From Chaetoceros tenuissimus (Eukaryota; Bacillariophyta; Thalassiosirophyceae; Chaetocerotales; Chaetocerotaceae), in NCBI GenBank assembly GCA_021927905.1, contig BLLK01000038.1, positions 372,001 through 436,000 on the forward strand: a stretch of DNA of 64,000 bases. The letters are read 5' to 3'. Each line of letters opens with the position of its first letter. The first letter of the stretch is position 1. This document shows positions 18,294 to 28,869 of this stretch, in pieces. Under the pieces are notes generated by a model. The model saw only the letters and a program-made list of their open reading frames with translations, did no database searches and was not told the origin of the DNA. Both the position numbers and the translations under genes were made by a program.

Positions 18294-19283
18294 ATGATTT
18301 CTAGAGGAATTGTAGTACTACATCTATTGGCAGTGCCATTCTTCGCGTTAGGCGAGGTCTCTGTTCAATGTTCTTCAGACCTTGAGGAAATCTACTCTTT
18401 CAGAACCAAAACTTATCAAGAACTCCATAAGAATCTTACAATGTATTCCGAGTACGAAAATGAGGAGGGTGTTGTATTTTACACTCTAGATCCAGAAGCA
18501 ACTGAAGATTTGAAGGAGTTCACTAGTCGATGTGAAAGATTTACAAAGTTGACATCGTCCGATGCAGAATCCACCTCTACGACAGTAGATGGAACAGTGG
18601 TGAAAATATCATCTGATGGGCAATGTGAAGGTTCCCACAATGTTGGTATTCCTGCTTGTATTCCTAAATCTTGTGGTACAGATGACAAAGAGGTATTTGA
18701 AGCTGTGTCTTCGTTATTGTCTACACCTGTATGTTCTGAGACCATTTCACCTATTGGTGCTGATGTCAGTTCCTCTTGTATCGAGGATGTGTTCCATGAG
18801 ATCAATAACCAGTCTGATGACATGGGGAACACGACCAAAGCTGAAATCTGTGCTGAAAAGAATGAAACAATTTTAGAGTATAGCTTCAGTTGTGATAATG
18901 AAGCCAACAATACTGAAGTAGTAACTGAAGCCATATGTGTTCCTTCTACATGCAGCAAGTTTAATTCAGTGGCAGAATTGATCAATGCGCATATAGTCAA
19001 AATGAACGCTCCAAATGCGACTGAAACTTGCGAATGGAAACTTGTACCTATCGATATTATAGATGATACGATTGCAATGGGAGATGACATGGATGGTGAA
19101 TTGGATTGTTCCAAGAGTACAAAAAGTGGAAAGAGTGGAAAGAGTGGAAAGAGTCCCAAGTCAAGCAAAAAGAGTAAATCTCAGAAATCTTGCAAGGGTA
19201 GCAAAAAGTCCTTGAGAGGCTCAGGTGCAAAGGTTGAGTCAGCCTTGAGATTCAAACATTTCAATCCTCTTGGGCTTGAGTAA
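18294..19283 (+). CDS. Secreted Cys-containing protein with silaffin-like Lys/Ser tail
   Basis: 329 residues with a classical signal peptide (MISRGIVVLHLLAVPFFALG). The luminal body (about 20-265) has many Cys and two matching elements, 'GIPACIPKSCG' and 'AICVPSTCSK', suggesting a duplicated disulphide domain, plus several N-glycosylation sequons. Residues 272-307 are almost only Lys and Ser in a strict K-x-x-K rhythm (KSTKSGKSGKSGKSPKSSKK and on), then 'SLRGSG', an RxL-like processing site. Silaffins and cingulins of diatoms are secreted proteins whose Lys/Ser clusters are modified to polyamines and phosphoserine and drive silica deposition and targeting to silica vesicles. The call is by motif, not homology. 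It could also be a cell-wall protein with another role. Confidence 0.6.
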   Translation: MISRGIVVLHLLAVPFFALGEVSVQCSSDLEEIYSFRTKTYQELHKNLTMYSEYENEEGVVFYTLDPEATEDLKEFTSRCERFTKLTSSDAESTSTTVDGTVVKISSDGQCEGSHNVGIPACIPKSCGTDDKEVFEAVSSLLSTPVCSETISPIGADVSSSCIEDVFHEINNQSDDMGNTTKAEICAEKNETILEYSFSCDNEANNTEVVTEAICVPSTCSKFNSVAELINAHIVKMNAPNATETCEWKLVPIDIIDDTIAMGDDMDGELDCSKSTKSGKSGKSGKSPKSSKKSKSQKSCKGSKKSLRGSGAKVESALRFKHFNPLGLE

Positions 19284-19442
19284 ATCTAAATCCTCTCTTT
19301 CGAGAATGTGCCTAAATTAATGTTAGTTTTTAGAATTGAATACATAGTCCATATTGTAGAAGGAAGAACAAAGTAAGTACAAATAAGTTTTATTCCATCT
19401 AATTAATCGAATCCCAATTTCAATCTGTCAAGTCTGAAATAT

Positions 19443-21282
19443 CTATTGCTCAGGTTGGTCTCTTGGTGCATCTGTCTTCTCCACATATTCCTCCCCAATT
19501 TCTTCAACATACATATCTGTTCCACCATTATTCACACTTGCTTGCATCTTTGCGGCTTCTTGTAATTTCATGCGACCTTCCAAGGTCATCCCGTTCACTT
19601 CTTCTCCGTCTCTATCAATATCTAGACCGTCCATAACCGCATCTACATCAACATCTCTAGCTTCAGTGTAACTTGCCTCCCACATAGGATTCCAGAAGTC
19701 AGTCATAATCTTTTTGGTTTCAGCTTCACTGTCTACAAGTACTCCCCATTCCGCAAGATCACACATGTACAAATTCTGTGATCCAATGTAAGCTGCTTTA
19801 TCATCAACAATGAAGAACTTGCTGTGGTTTCCAATAGTTTTTCCATCAGCATACTTATCTTGTTGTGCATGACGAATAAAGCAAACACGAAGATTCTCTT
19901 GAACCATTTTGCGAAGACGCTCATCCTTAGCACCTGGGAAAAGTTTCTTGATTCTTTTTACAATTTCAGCTGCAACGTCAACACAAGACCACCCATTACC
20001 ATACTGTGCATCAGTCAAACTAAGACCATCAGGAATGGATCCAGGATTAGAAAGAACAATTTCCACATCAACACCTCTTTGGAAGATTGCTCTTGCCAAT
20101 GCAATAAGGATTGGCTTTGGCCACTTCAAACCCGGCAATGCAACCTTAGTCTTTGGAATACAAACAGGTCCAATATCTTGAAGAGACATACGAATAATAT
20201 TCTTTGATGCCCCAATCATTGCTAGAATTGCATCATCTGCAGGTCTATTCTTGAAAGTCAAAGCACCCTGTCTTCCCATTGAAATCATAGGGACAGAAGC
20301 TTCAGGTTTATCATATCTTGGTGCAAGTGATGGATAGTACATAGGTGGGAATTCTGATGCGACAGTTACTGGATACTCGCTCACAATTACTCTATTTTGC
20401 CAAATCAATGGCATACCATCTGGAATCTTCTCAGCACACTGGCCAATGACACCACTTTGCTTTCTTTGAATATATTTCCATTGTTCATTTGCAAAGAGAT
20501 GTCCATCGTGTGCTACTCTACCTTCCATCTCGACAGAGACATCGTGAACTGGGTTTCCTCTATAAGATGGATAATATGTAAGCGACATGGTCATAATGGT
20601 TGTAACAAGATAAAACAAGATTTCAATTGCTGCGTTTGCAAAGTACTTACCTCAAGTAATGACGATCCCACATATTGTGCCCTCCGGTGTGAAGATATCT
20701 TCCATCTACAGCAATGAGCTTTGCATGATTCCAACTGCTTCCCTTTCTCCATGCTCCTAACCAAAAGTGCACTTTTGCATCAGCTGGTAGATCATTAGTC
20801 ATTTCTTTACGCAATTTATCACAGTTGACAGGCATACCCACGATATTTCCCATCATAAATCTCACAATAATTGGCTGGTCTGAGTTCTTAGAAGTTTCAC
20901 AGATTGCTGCTAGGCCTTCCTTCATTTTATCCATAAAGAGTCCATCTGGCGGTCCAAGACTCATGATATCACAGAACTTGGTTGTCTTCTTCATGATCTC
21001 ACACATTTTCTCTGGGAACCATTCGTCATGGCCATCCTTGATAGGATCTGCAGTAGTCTTGAAGACGTCTACAGATGGGGTCTGATGGATTTTACCAACG
21101 ACTTGACCACTGGTTACATTCCACTGCACTTTGTGATGCCATGCATGTCTAATTTTCAATGCATCGTAAGCTGATCTTCCAATGTAGGAGAGCTGGCCTG
21201 CAGATGCATCTTCAACTTGTTTCTTCACGTCGTTGTCAAGCTCGACATTTTTTAGGGATCCGCACAAACTTCCAAATACCAT
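19443..21282 (-). CDS. Phospholipase D-superfamily protein, two HKD motifs
   Basis: Two exons on the minus strand: 21282-20651 and 20559-19443, with a 91-bp intron (AG|A restores Arg). The total is 582 residues. HKD motif 1 is 'HAKLIAVDGRYLHTGGHNMWD' (about residues 184-204) and motif 2 is 'HSKFFIVDDKAAYIGSQN' (about 454-472). Both keep H-x-K and the downstream acidic and Gly/Asn residues, so a PLD-type phosphodiesterase fold with both half-sites is present. No PX, PH or C2 domain and no clear signal peptide are seen. Substrates in this superfamily range from phospholipids to nucleic acids, so the reaction is not assigned beyond phosphodiester chemistry. Exon 1 starts near a short unrelated plus-strand frame that I reject. 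Confidence 0.82.
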
Positions 21283-21616
21283 GATTGTTTACTTGTTAGG
21301 TTGCTATGTTGCTATATTCTTCTTTTACATGTATTATGAAGAGATGAAGAAGGAAGAAGGAAGAAGGGATTGGCTTCTTGAAGATTTTATTCATGCACAA
21401 TCGGGGAAGAGGAAGCCTCCCTTCGCCAAAAATGTCTAAATTAGCCAATTTAGCCAGAACGCGAAGTGTCAAATTGAAATTTCCCTTATTTCAATGAATG
21501 AGTCTCATCCATTCATTTTTTCTAACAAAAACAACAAAAACAAATAGTAGTTCATATTACTTGTGCAACTCGTGGATTTGGAAAATTGCGTACATATTTT
21601 ATTTTTTTACACCAAT
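21283..21616. promoter_or_regulatory. Divergent intergenic region
   Basis: Holds the promoters of the PLD-like gene (minus) and the exonuclease gene (plus). A 52-codon plus-strand frame (from 21281) is not supported as a gene. Confidence 0.35.
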
Positions 21617-23635
21617 ATGTCATCACTATCAAAGAAAGAAAAGGGAAGACTCAAGAAATTGCGATCAAAAGCAAAGTTTTCAAAGACATCACCTGGTATC
21701 GTCTCTTTAAAAGATGCAAGAGAGTTGAAAGATTTACTATCCAAAGTCCCTGATTCTAGTGGTCCATCTGAGAGCTATGGCCCATCCATTGGACATATAC
21801 AAGCTAATAATGTAACCTATGATAATGCAGACGCTTGGAAGCAAACAGAAGGGGTTGACCATCGGAAATTGATTCAGTCTTTTATTTTTGGAGATGGTAA
21901 AGGTTCAGAGAGCAACAATAATGACAGTAAAAAACGCAAATTTCCTAGTAATATTCCAGAGTATACAGGGTCTGTACCATCGTGGTGTAAAGTTCATAAC
22001 CATGCTTTGTTGGACAGTTTAGCAATTGTTGAATTTGCGATTTCATCGTCTCCAGAGGCTGCATCTATTTTGCCATCGAAAAGAATATATGAAATGGGAC
22101 AAGATTGTACATTAAAGAAACTTATTGGTAAAGAAGGTTGTGATGGAAAATTTGCTCTACCTCTGAAATGTAGATTGTTTCAAGGCGATCGTCCACAAAG
22201 TATGACGGATATACTCATGTACGTAGAGAATACTTCAAACAAAAAGCAGAAAAAGACAATAGATGATGAAACAGGTGACAAAGACATAGATTGCTACGAA
22301 GGACTGTCAAAGTACATATTAAATCGAGACATCATGAAAAAAGAAGGTTATCCCCTTGAGAAAGATGGACAGGTTATAGATGCAAGTGATGTAAAAGCAT
22401 TACTACTTCAAGCAAGTAAAAAGAGTTCTTCTGAATTGAATTTTGGACTGGAAGACTCGAAAAAGATTGTTGCAACTTACCAAAGGGATTACACAATACG
22501 AGGTGAAATTGATGAGGAGAAAAAGATGTTTGTAGAGACATGCTTATCGAGAAAAGAAATGAAAGACGACAACACAGCCAAAATATTTGCAGTTGATTGT
22601 GAAATGGTTCGAACGACGGAGGGATTTGAACTTGCAAGAATTACAATTCTAGAATTCGCACCAACAGCGGATGATCCAGAGCACTACATAGTCAGTTTAG
22701 ATGTTTTGGTTAAACCGAACAATAAAATTGTGGACTATGTAACAAAATGGTCAGGAATCACTCCATCTATGCTCGAAAATGTTACAACCACATTGGAAGA
22801 AGTGCAAGCACATTTACTTTCCATAATATGTAAAGAAGACCTCCTCATTGGTCAATCCTTGGAAAATGATCTCAAAGCAATGGGACTTATACATCATAGT
22901 TGTTGCGACACAGCAATCATGTTCAAAGGAGAAGAAGGAAGAAAGTTTTCACTCAAGGCATTGTCATCGGCTCTCCTAAAACGAAAAATTCAACTAGCTT
23001 CATCAGAGGGACATTGTAGTGAAGAAGATGCAGCAGCAGCACTGGTTCTAGCTATCAGAAGAGTTCGCTTAGGTGATGGCTTCAGAATGAAGGAAAAGAG
23101 TGGAGGTAAAAAGAACCTTTTTAGTCTGATTACACGTGCCAAGAGAAAAGTAGTTCAATGCTCGATGGGATACATTGACACAGATGATAGTGGACCAATA
23201 GTTGGTATTGGACCTAACGAATGGATACAGGATCATATTGCTAGTAATTCTATAGTCAATGCTCTAGAATGTCAAGATGTTTCGGCTTCTTCTACTAAAG
23301 CAATTTCATCCTATCTCAAGTCTGGGAGTAAGAAAGCTGGATTATTGTGGGCGAAGCTTTGTGTTGATGTGACCAATGGCAATAGCGAAAACGCACAAAC
23401 TGTGATAGATCAAGTAGTTACAGATGTAACTAAATCCATGTCTTCTACAGCAGCAGTACTATTTGTATTCCAAGAAGGATTGAATATTGCAAAGAAGACA
23501 AGCAAAGAGAGACAAGGAAGGAAAAATGCCAAGTCGACTTTAGGATGGTCAACAGAAGAAGAAGAGGCATTCCATGCTAGTATGGATAGAGCAAGGAATT
23601 GTGAAGCATTTTGGGTAACCAACATTGCGAAATAA
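21617..23635 (+). CDS. DEDDh 3'-5' RNA exonuclease, Rex/REXO family
   Basis: 672 residues from ATG 21617. The open frame extends upstream only with a GTG, so ATG 21617 is chosen; it begins MSSLSKKEKGRLKKLRSK, a basic leader. The exonuclease domain (about residues 320-495) has motif I 'FAVDCEM' (D-x-E), motif II 'GQSLENDLKAM' and motif III 'HCSEED' (H-x4-D), the complete DEDDh active site of REXO1/Rex1-Rex3/Pan2-like nucleases that trim 3' ends of rRNA, tRNA and snRNA. The long N-terminal part and the ~170-residue C-terminal extension match nothing I recognise. The gene ends only about 18 bp before a large direct repeat, so the repeat supplies its 3' flank. Confidence 0.88.
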   Translation: MSSLSKKEKGRLKKLRSKAKFSKTSPGIVSLKDARELKDLLSKVPDSSGPSESYGPSIGHIQANNVTYDNADAWKQTEGVDHRKLIQSFIFGDGKGSESNNNDSKKRKFPSNIPEYTGSVPSWCKVHNHALLDSLAIVEFAISSSPEAASILPSKRIYEMGQDCTLKKLIGKEGCDGKFALPLKCRLFQGDRPQSMTDILMYVENTSNKKQKKTIDDETGDKDIDCYEGLSKYILNRDIMKKEGYPLEKDGQVIDASDVKALLLQASKKSSSELNFGLEDSKKIVATYQRDYTIRGEIDEEKKMFVETCLSRKEMKDDNTAKIFAVDCEMVRTTEGFELARITILEFAPTADDPEHYIVSLDVLVKPNNKIVDYVTKWSGITPSMLENVTTTLEEVQAHLLSIICKEDLLIGQSLENDLKAMGLIHHSCCDTAIMFKGEEGRKFSLKALSSALLKRKIQLASSEGHCSEEDAAAALVLAIRRVRLGDGFRMKEKSGGKKNLFSLITRAKRKVVQCSMGYIDTDDSGPIVGIGPNEWIQDHIASNSIVNALECQDVSASSTKAISSYLKSGSKKAGLLWAKLCVDVTNGNSENAQTVIDQVVTDVTKSMSSTAAVLFVFQEGLNIAKKTSKERQGRKNAKSTLGWSTEEEEAFHASMDRARNCEAFWVTNIAK

Positions 23636-23652
23636 TTTTTTAGGATGTAATT

Positions 23653-25259
23653 ACTAGTTTCACGGCCTGCGCCTCAGCACTACCGCCATCATTACACCCC
23701 CGCGCGATGGGGGAGGGTCCTGATCGCGCACCTAAATATCAAAAAACTACATAACTTGCAAATTTCGGGGTCTGTACGATTTGAATTTCCGAACCAAAAC
23801 CCACCGTTATTACATGACACCTGTCAATGAGCTAATCAACTATTAAATAATTACTAGCCAAACATCACCATAGCTGTTTTATCTACCATACTTTCTACTT
23901 TTCCGTTTTTTATCGGTCAACGAACGAACAGGAACAAACATAACAGCAACTTCATGAAGCAACACATTACAGATACAATAGGTACCTTTCTTATTATGAA
24001 TATGTATAAAACCAACAACTAATAGAACACAATAACTAACCAAACCATACCATAACTTATCAGAAACGGTATTACATAAAACATATCAACACCTTTATTT
24101 TACAATGTCGAGAACTAAGAGACAAGATTGAGCATGTAAGAGGAGCGAGTACCACACTAGATCAATGCATGATGGCCAAACTTGCTAACCTACTCCTACT
24201 CACAATTGCCAGTTCTTTTGAGTTCAGACTCACACCAGCTTGTACAACAAAAACAAAGACCACGAAAAAAGTAATGGATGGTATCTCCAATTGAATATAA
24301 CAATCAACACCTTCATGTATATTGATTAGATCTAGCGATCTATCTCCTAAATACATTCAATCCATGTGCGCAGCCAAAATGAATATTTCTTTCATTTTGT
24401 TGAAAAGAAAACGATTTTTACTAAAATATTTCGGAGCACACAATCACGGCCATCACAAGCTGTACGTCTTCCTTTTCACGCCGTTCTCTTTTCAAATGTT
24501 GATTGCAAATAATTAGCGCAAAAAAGCACCAATCTGCTGTTCAAAACAGTCAACTCGACTCTACCTTGAGATCCTTGAATAATGCTATGTTTCTTTGAAA
24601 ATAGGAACTGACCCAGATTCAATTTGATGATGAAAAAGTTTCTCTGAAAAGTAGCACTGAAAAAGACAAATTCAGTGCAGTCATTTCAAATTGCATTTAC
24701 TATCTCTCAACAAGGGAAAATTTTTAATGGTTGAAGAGAAAATTGTTCATTATGTCATCATGGATAGAGGCATTTGTATTGGCTATTGATTTTAGTCTAA
24801 GTAGGACTACGTACGTTGTTAGATTGGATTCTTCTTCATATATTCATATCACTTGAATCGCTCATTCACTCAACTTTTGCAAAATTATTTTATTGAAAAG
24901 AATCAGCCACGCATTACACTTTCGCTTGCCGAAATGTGTAAGCGTGGCATAGCCCAACAAATACAAAAAATGTGCGATTCCTTCTCACCTTTTTTGCATT
25001 TTGAGCAAGTGCGAAGCACACCAGTGATAATACAAAACTTTTTTTAATTAAAACAAGCTTTTATTATTTACATGTTGAGATTTCAAACACCAAACCAGGA
25101 GGAGACCGTGCTAGGAAGTAGGTTTTCATGCTGATAAAACTCAAATGGATTTCGAAAAGTGATAATGAAAATCCAATACAACAAGTTGTGTAACCTATTT
25201 TGTGAACCTTCTACTGAAATACGTGGTATTTCCTCATCTAGCAAAGTCAGCTACCTCGT
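23653..25259. repeat. Long direct repeat, copy A (~1.61 kb)
   Basis: Nearly identical to copy B at 25364-26975, with an offset of 1711 bp at the start and 1716 bp at the end. The two differ by a handful of substitutions, one 6-bp indel and one 1-bp indel. It starts with a GC-rich head (CACGGCCTGCGCC, then a CCCCCGCGCGATGGGGG hairpin) and is otherwise AT-rich. It has no credible coding frame on either strand. It contains an 18-bp imperfect inverted repeat at about 24908-24948 and a perfect GAAATAC/GTATTTC hairpin near its right end. No terminal inverted repeats, long poly-A tail or LTR-type TG..CA ends were seen. Confidence 0.9.
24908..24948. repeat. Imperfect inverted repeat (hairpin) inside copy A
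   Basis: CCACGCATTACACTTTCG pairs with CGAAATGTGTAAGCGTGG across a short loop. The matching element in copy B is at about 26623-26663, where one arm carries a change (gtaagc to gtatgc) that keeps the end of the stem paired. Confidence 0.7.
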
Positions 25260-25363
25260 TTATAAAGCTTTTCCTGCAGAATTATCCAGAAAATAATGTA
25301 ACAATGACGACTTTATAAATTTAAAGTACCTAAGTGACGTCAAAGGGAAGAAGCTTAAGTTGC
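25260..25363. other. Spacer between the two long direct repeats
   Basis: About 104 bp of AT-rich sequence not repeated after copy B. The junctions on either side show the same 'CTCGTtt' string (about 25255 and 25365), a short microhomology. Confidence 0.6.
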
Positions 25364-26975
25364 ACTCGTTTCACGGCCTGCGCCTCAGCACTACCGCCAT
25401 CATTACACCCCCGCGCGATGGGGGAGGGTCCTGATCGCGCATCTAAAATCAAAAAACTACATAACTTGCAAATTTCGGGGTCTGTACGATTTGAATTTCC
25501 GAACCAAAACCCACCGTTATTACATGACACCTGTCAATCAGCTAATCAACTATTAAATAATTACTAGCCAAACATCACCATAGCTGTTTTATCTACCATA
25601 CTTTCTACTTTTCCGTTTTTTATCGGTCAACGAACAAACAGGAACAAACATAACAGCAACTTCATGAAACTGCAGCAACACATTACAGATACAATAGGTA
25701 CCTTTCTTATTATGAATATGTACAAAACCAACAACTAATAGAACACAATAACTAACCAAACCATACCATAACTTATCAGAAACGGTATTACATAAAACAT
25801 ATCAACACCTTTATTTTACAATGTCGAGAACTAAGAGACAAGATTGAGCATGTAAGAGGAGCGAGTACCACACTAGATCAATGCATGATGGCCAAACTTG
25901 CTAACCTACTCCTACTCACAATTGTCAGTTCTTTTGAGATCAGACTCACACCAGCTTGTACAACAAAAACAAAGACCACGAAAAAAGTAATGGATGGTAT
26001 CTCCAATTGAATATAACAATCAACACCTTCATGTATATTGATTAGATCTAGCGATCTATCTCCTAAATACATTCAATCCATGTGCGCAGCCAAAATGAAT
26101 ATTTCTTTCATTTTGTTGAAAAGAAAACGATTTTTACTAAAATATTTCGGAGCACACAATCACGGCCATCACAAGCTGTACGTCTTCCTTTTCACGCCGT
26201 TCTCTTTTCAAATGTTGATTGCAAATAATTAGCGCAAAAAAGCACCAATCTGCTGTTCAAAACAGTCAACTCGACTCTACCTTGAGATCCTTGAATAATG
26301 CTATGTTTCTTTGAAAATAGGAACTGACCCAGATTCAATTTGATGATGAAAAAGTTTCTCTGAAAAGTAGCACTGAAAAAGACAAATTCAGTACAGTCAT
26401 TTCAAATTGCATTTACTATCTCTCAACAAGGGAAAATTTTTAATGGTTGAAGAGAAAATTGTTCATTATGTCATCATGGATAGAGGCATTTGTATTGGCT
26501 ATTGATTTTAGTCTAAGTAGGACTACGTACGTTGTTAGATTGGATTCTTCTTCATATATTCATATCACTTGAATCGCTCATTCACTCAACTTTTGCAAAA
26601 TTATTTTATTGAAAAGAATCAGCCACGCATTACACTTTCGCTTGCCGAAATGTGTATGCGTGGCATAGCCCAACAAATACAAAAAATGTGCGATTCCTTC
26701 TCACCTTTTTTGCATTTTGAGTAAGTGCGAAGCACACCAGTGATAATACAAAACTTTTTTTAATTAAAACGAGCTTTTATTATTTACATGTTGAGATTTC
26801 AAACACCAAACCAGGAGGAGACCGTGCTAGGAAGTAGGTTTTCATGCTGATAAAACTCAAATGGATTTCGAAAAGTGATAATGAAAATCCAATACAACAA
26901 GTTGTGTAACCTATTTTGTGAACCTTCTACTGAAATACGTGGTATTTCCTCATCTAGCAAAGTCAGCTACCTCGT
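25364..26975. repeat. Long direct repeat, copy B (~1.61 kb)
   Basis: Second copy, in the same orientation as copy A. It is flanked by CTCGT on both sides (about 25365 and 26971), which could be a 5-bp target duplication or simply part of the unit. The sequence after it (CTAGCTAGCTAGCTGGGGGG, from about 26979) is a short simple repeat and unrelated to the spacer after copy A. Confidence 0.9.
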
Positions 26976-27220
26976 ATTCTAGCTAGCTAGCTGGGGGGCT
27001 GATGGAGGTAAAGATTCTTACCTATTCATAAAAATGGAACACAACACGTCACAAAGTGGCTGATCAAGCAGCCGATCTGTGATGGCAGAGGATCTTGTGT
27101 GTCAGTGTGGCTATGTGAGGCTGATGAATGCAGTCAACAGCCATGAATACTTGGATTCTAATCTTTATCATCCTATCTCTTCCATATCTACACATATAAA
27201 TTGTATAGTAAAATCAATAA

Positions 27221-28653
27221 ATGAAGGTATTTAAATCTGCTGCACTCATGCTTGTAACTGCTTCGGCAGCAATGGCTTTCGCTCCTGCTTCTGTAAAGAC
27301 TTCTGCACCTGTTGGAGTTTCACTTTCCATGTCAGCAACCGAAGACTCCTGTGATGATCGCCGTTCTTTTGTTTCCAAGGTAAGTTTGTGAGCCAGTAGG
27401 AGCAATGATTAAAATGAATTCATTTCAAAACATTGGAATAGAAGCAGATGTTGGGTTATACCACTGCAAGAAAAGATATTGGTGGGAAAGATACTTCTAA
27501 AGAAAGAAAAAGAATGATCATGTCAACTTTTTCGTTTCGTTTGTTGCAATACAGATTTACTGACGATTTCCTTTCTTTCTAGTCTGTAACTGCTGGAGCA
27601 GCAGCATCCATGGCATCAATGGCAAATCTTGCAAACCCAGAAGCAGCAGATGCAGCTGCATATAAAATGTGGACCAAGGTTCCAGTTCCATTTGAAGACA
27701 CAGTATATGATATTGATTTTGATAGTCCAGATCATGGATACCTTGTTGGAGCACGTGGTGCTTTTGCAGAGACTAATGATGGAGGAAAGACATGGGAGCC
27801 ACGTTCTTTCTCCAACCTCGATGCAGAGGAAGAAATTACTTATCGTTTCCAAGTTGTTTCCTTTAAGGATGGAGAGGGATGGGTTCTTGGAAAGCCAACT
27901 CTTTTGCTTCACACCAAGGATGCAGGAAAATCATGGGAACGCATTCCGCTCTCCCCTAAATTGCCAGGAGAGCCTACTTCCATCCTTGCTCTTGGACCAT
28001 CCAAAGCTGAAATGACAACTTCTTCTGGAGCAGTTTACGTTACTGAGAATGCTGGACGTAACTGGAAGGCACAAGTAAAGGAGACTATTGATGCAACTCT
28101 TAACCGTATCTCCTCCAGTGGAGTTTCTGGAGCATCCTACTTCACAGGATCTATTATTAACCAAGTAAGAGATGATGATGGTGCATATCTTGCTGTTTCG
28201 TCACGTGGTAACTTCTTCTTGACCTGGGAGCCAGGTCAGGACTTTTGGATTCCTCACAACAGAGGTACCCCACGTCGTATTCAAAATATGGGATTTGTAG
28301 GTGGAGATATTCACAAGGGTCTTTGGATGACTTTGAACGGAGGAAAGCTTTTCATTAGTCCAAATGAGGTTGACTTAAATTCTGATAAATTTGATTTCAT
28401 TGAGGCTGATATTAAGACTGGAGGATATGGAATCACCGATGTTGGATACAGAAGCGATAACGAGGTATGGGCTGTTGGAGGTTCCAATACCATGTATGTT
28501 TCTTTTGATGGAGGAAAGAAATTCTCGTTTGACAAGAGTGCAAATGATATCCCAGGAAATCTTTACAATGTAAAATTCTTCAAGGAATATGGAAACATGG
28601 GATGGGCTCTTGGAAGTAGTGGATTGTTGCTCCGTTACACTGGACAGGCATAA
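27221..28653 (+). CDS. HCF136: Photosystem II stability/assembly factor HCF136 (Ycf48)
   Basis: Two exons, 27221-27379 and 27583-28653, with a 203-bp intron; 409 residues. Exon 1 encodes a diatom bipartite plastid pre-sequence: a signal peptide ending AMA, then FAP, the classic motif, followed by a transit region. 'DRRSFVSK' and a hydrophobic stretch ending 'PEAADA' then form a twin-arginine lumen signal. The mature protein is a beta-propeller of repeated 'DGGKTW'-type turns (NDGGKTWEPR, KDAGKSWERI, ENAGRNWKAQ, DGGKKF), as in Ycf48/HCF136, which helps insert D1 and assemble the photosystem II reaction centre in the thylakoid lumen. Codon use is cleaner and more GC-ending than in neighbours, as expected for a well-expressed gene. 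Confidence 0.95.
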
Positions 28654-28869
28654 GAACATTGATGAAACATCAATGTATTATTATCCACGTATATAGCTAT
28701 TGTCAATTCTGTAATAAAATCAAATAAATTCTGTCTACTTCAATTACTTCATGTTTATGCTGAATCAACCAAGGGAAAAGGAAATTTGATTATGTAAATA
28801 TCTTAATAAAAAATGCAAGTGACCCCAGTTTCTCGAATGGAGTCCGAATGCAGTCTGTTATCCAAGTGT

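Noticed and set aside
21281-21439. 52-codon plus-strand frame with one hydrophobic stretch near the PLD-like start
   Set aside because: It overlaps the start of the PLD-like gene on the other strand and sits in the shared promoter. No supporting homology.
24162-26232. 64-66-codon frames inside the 1.6-kb repeats (both strands)
   Set aside because: They are short, lack domains or codon bias, and are identical only because the DNA is repeated.
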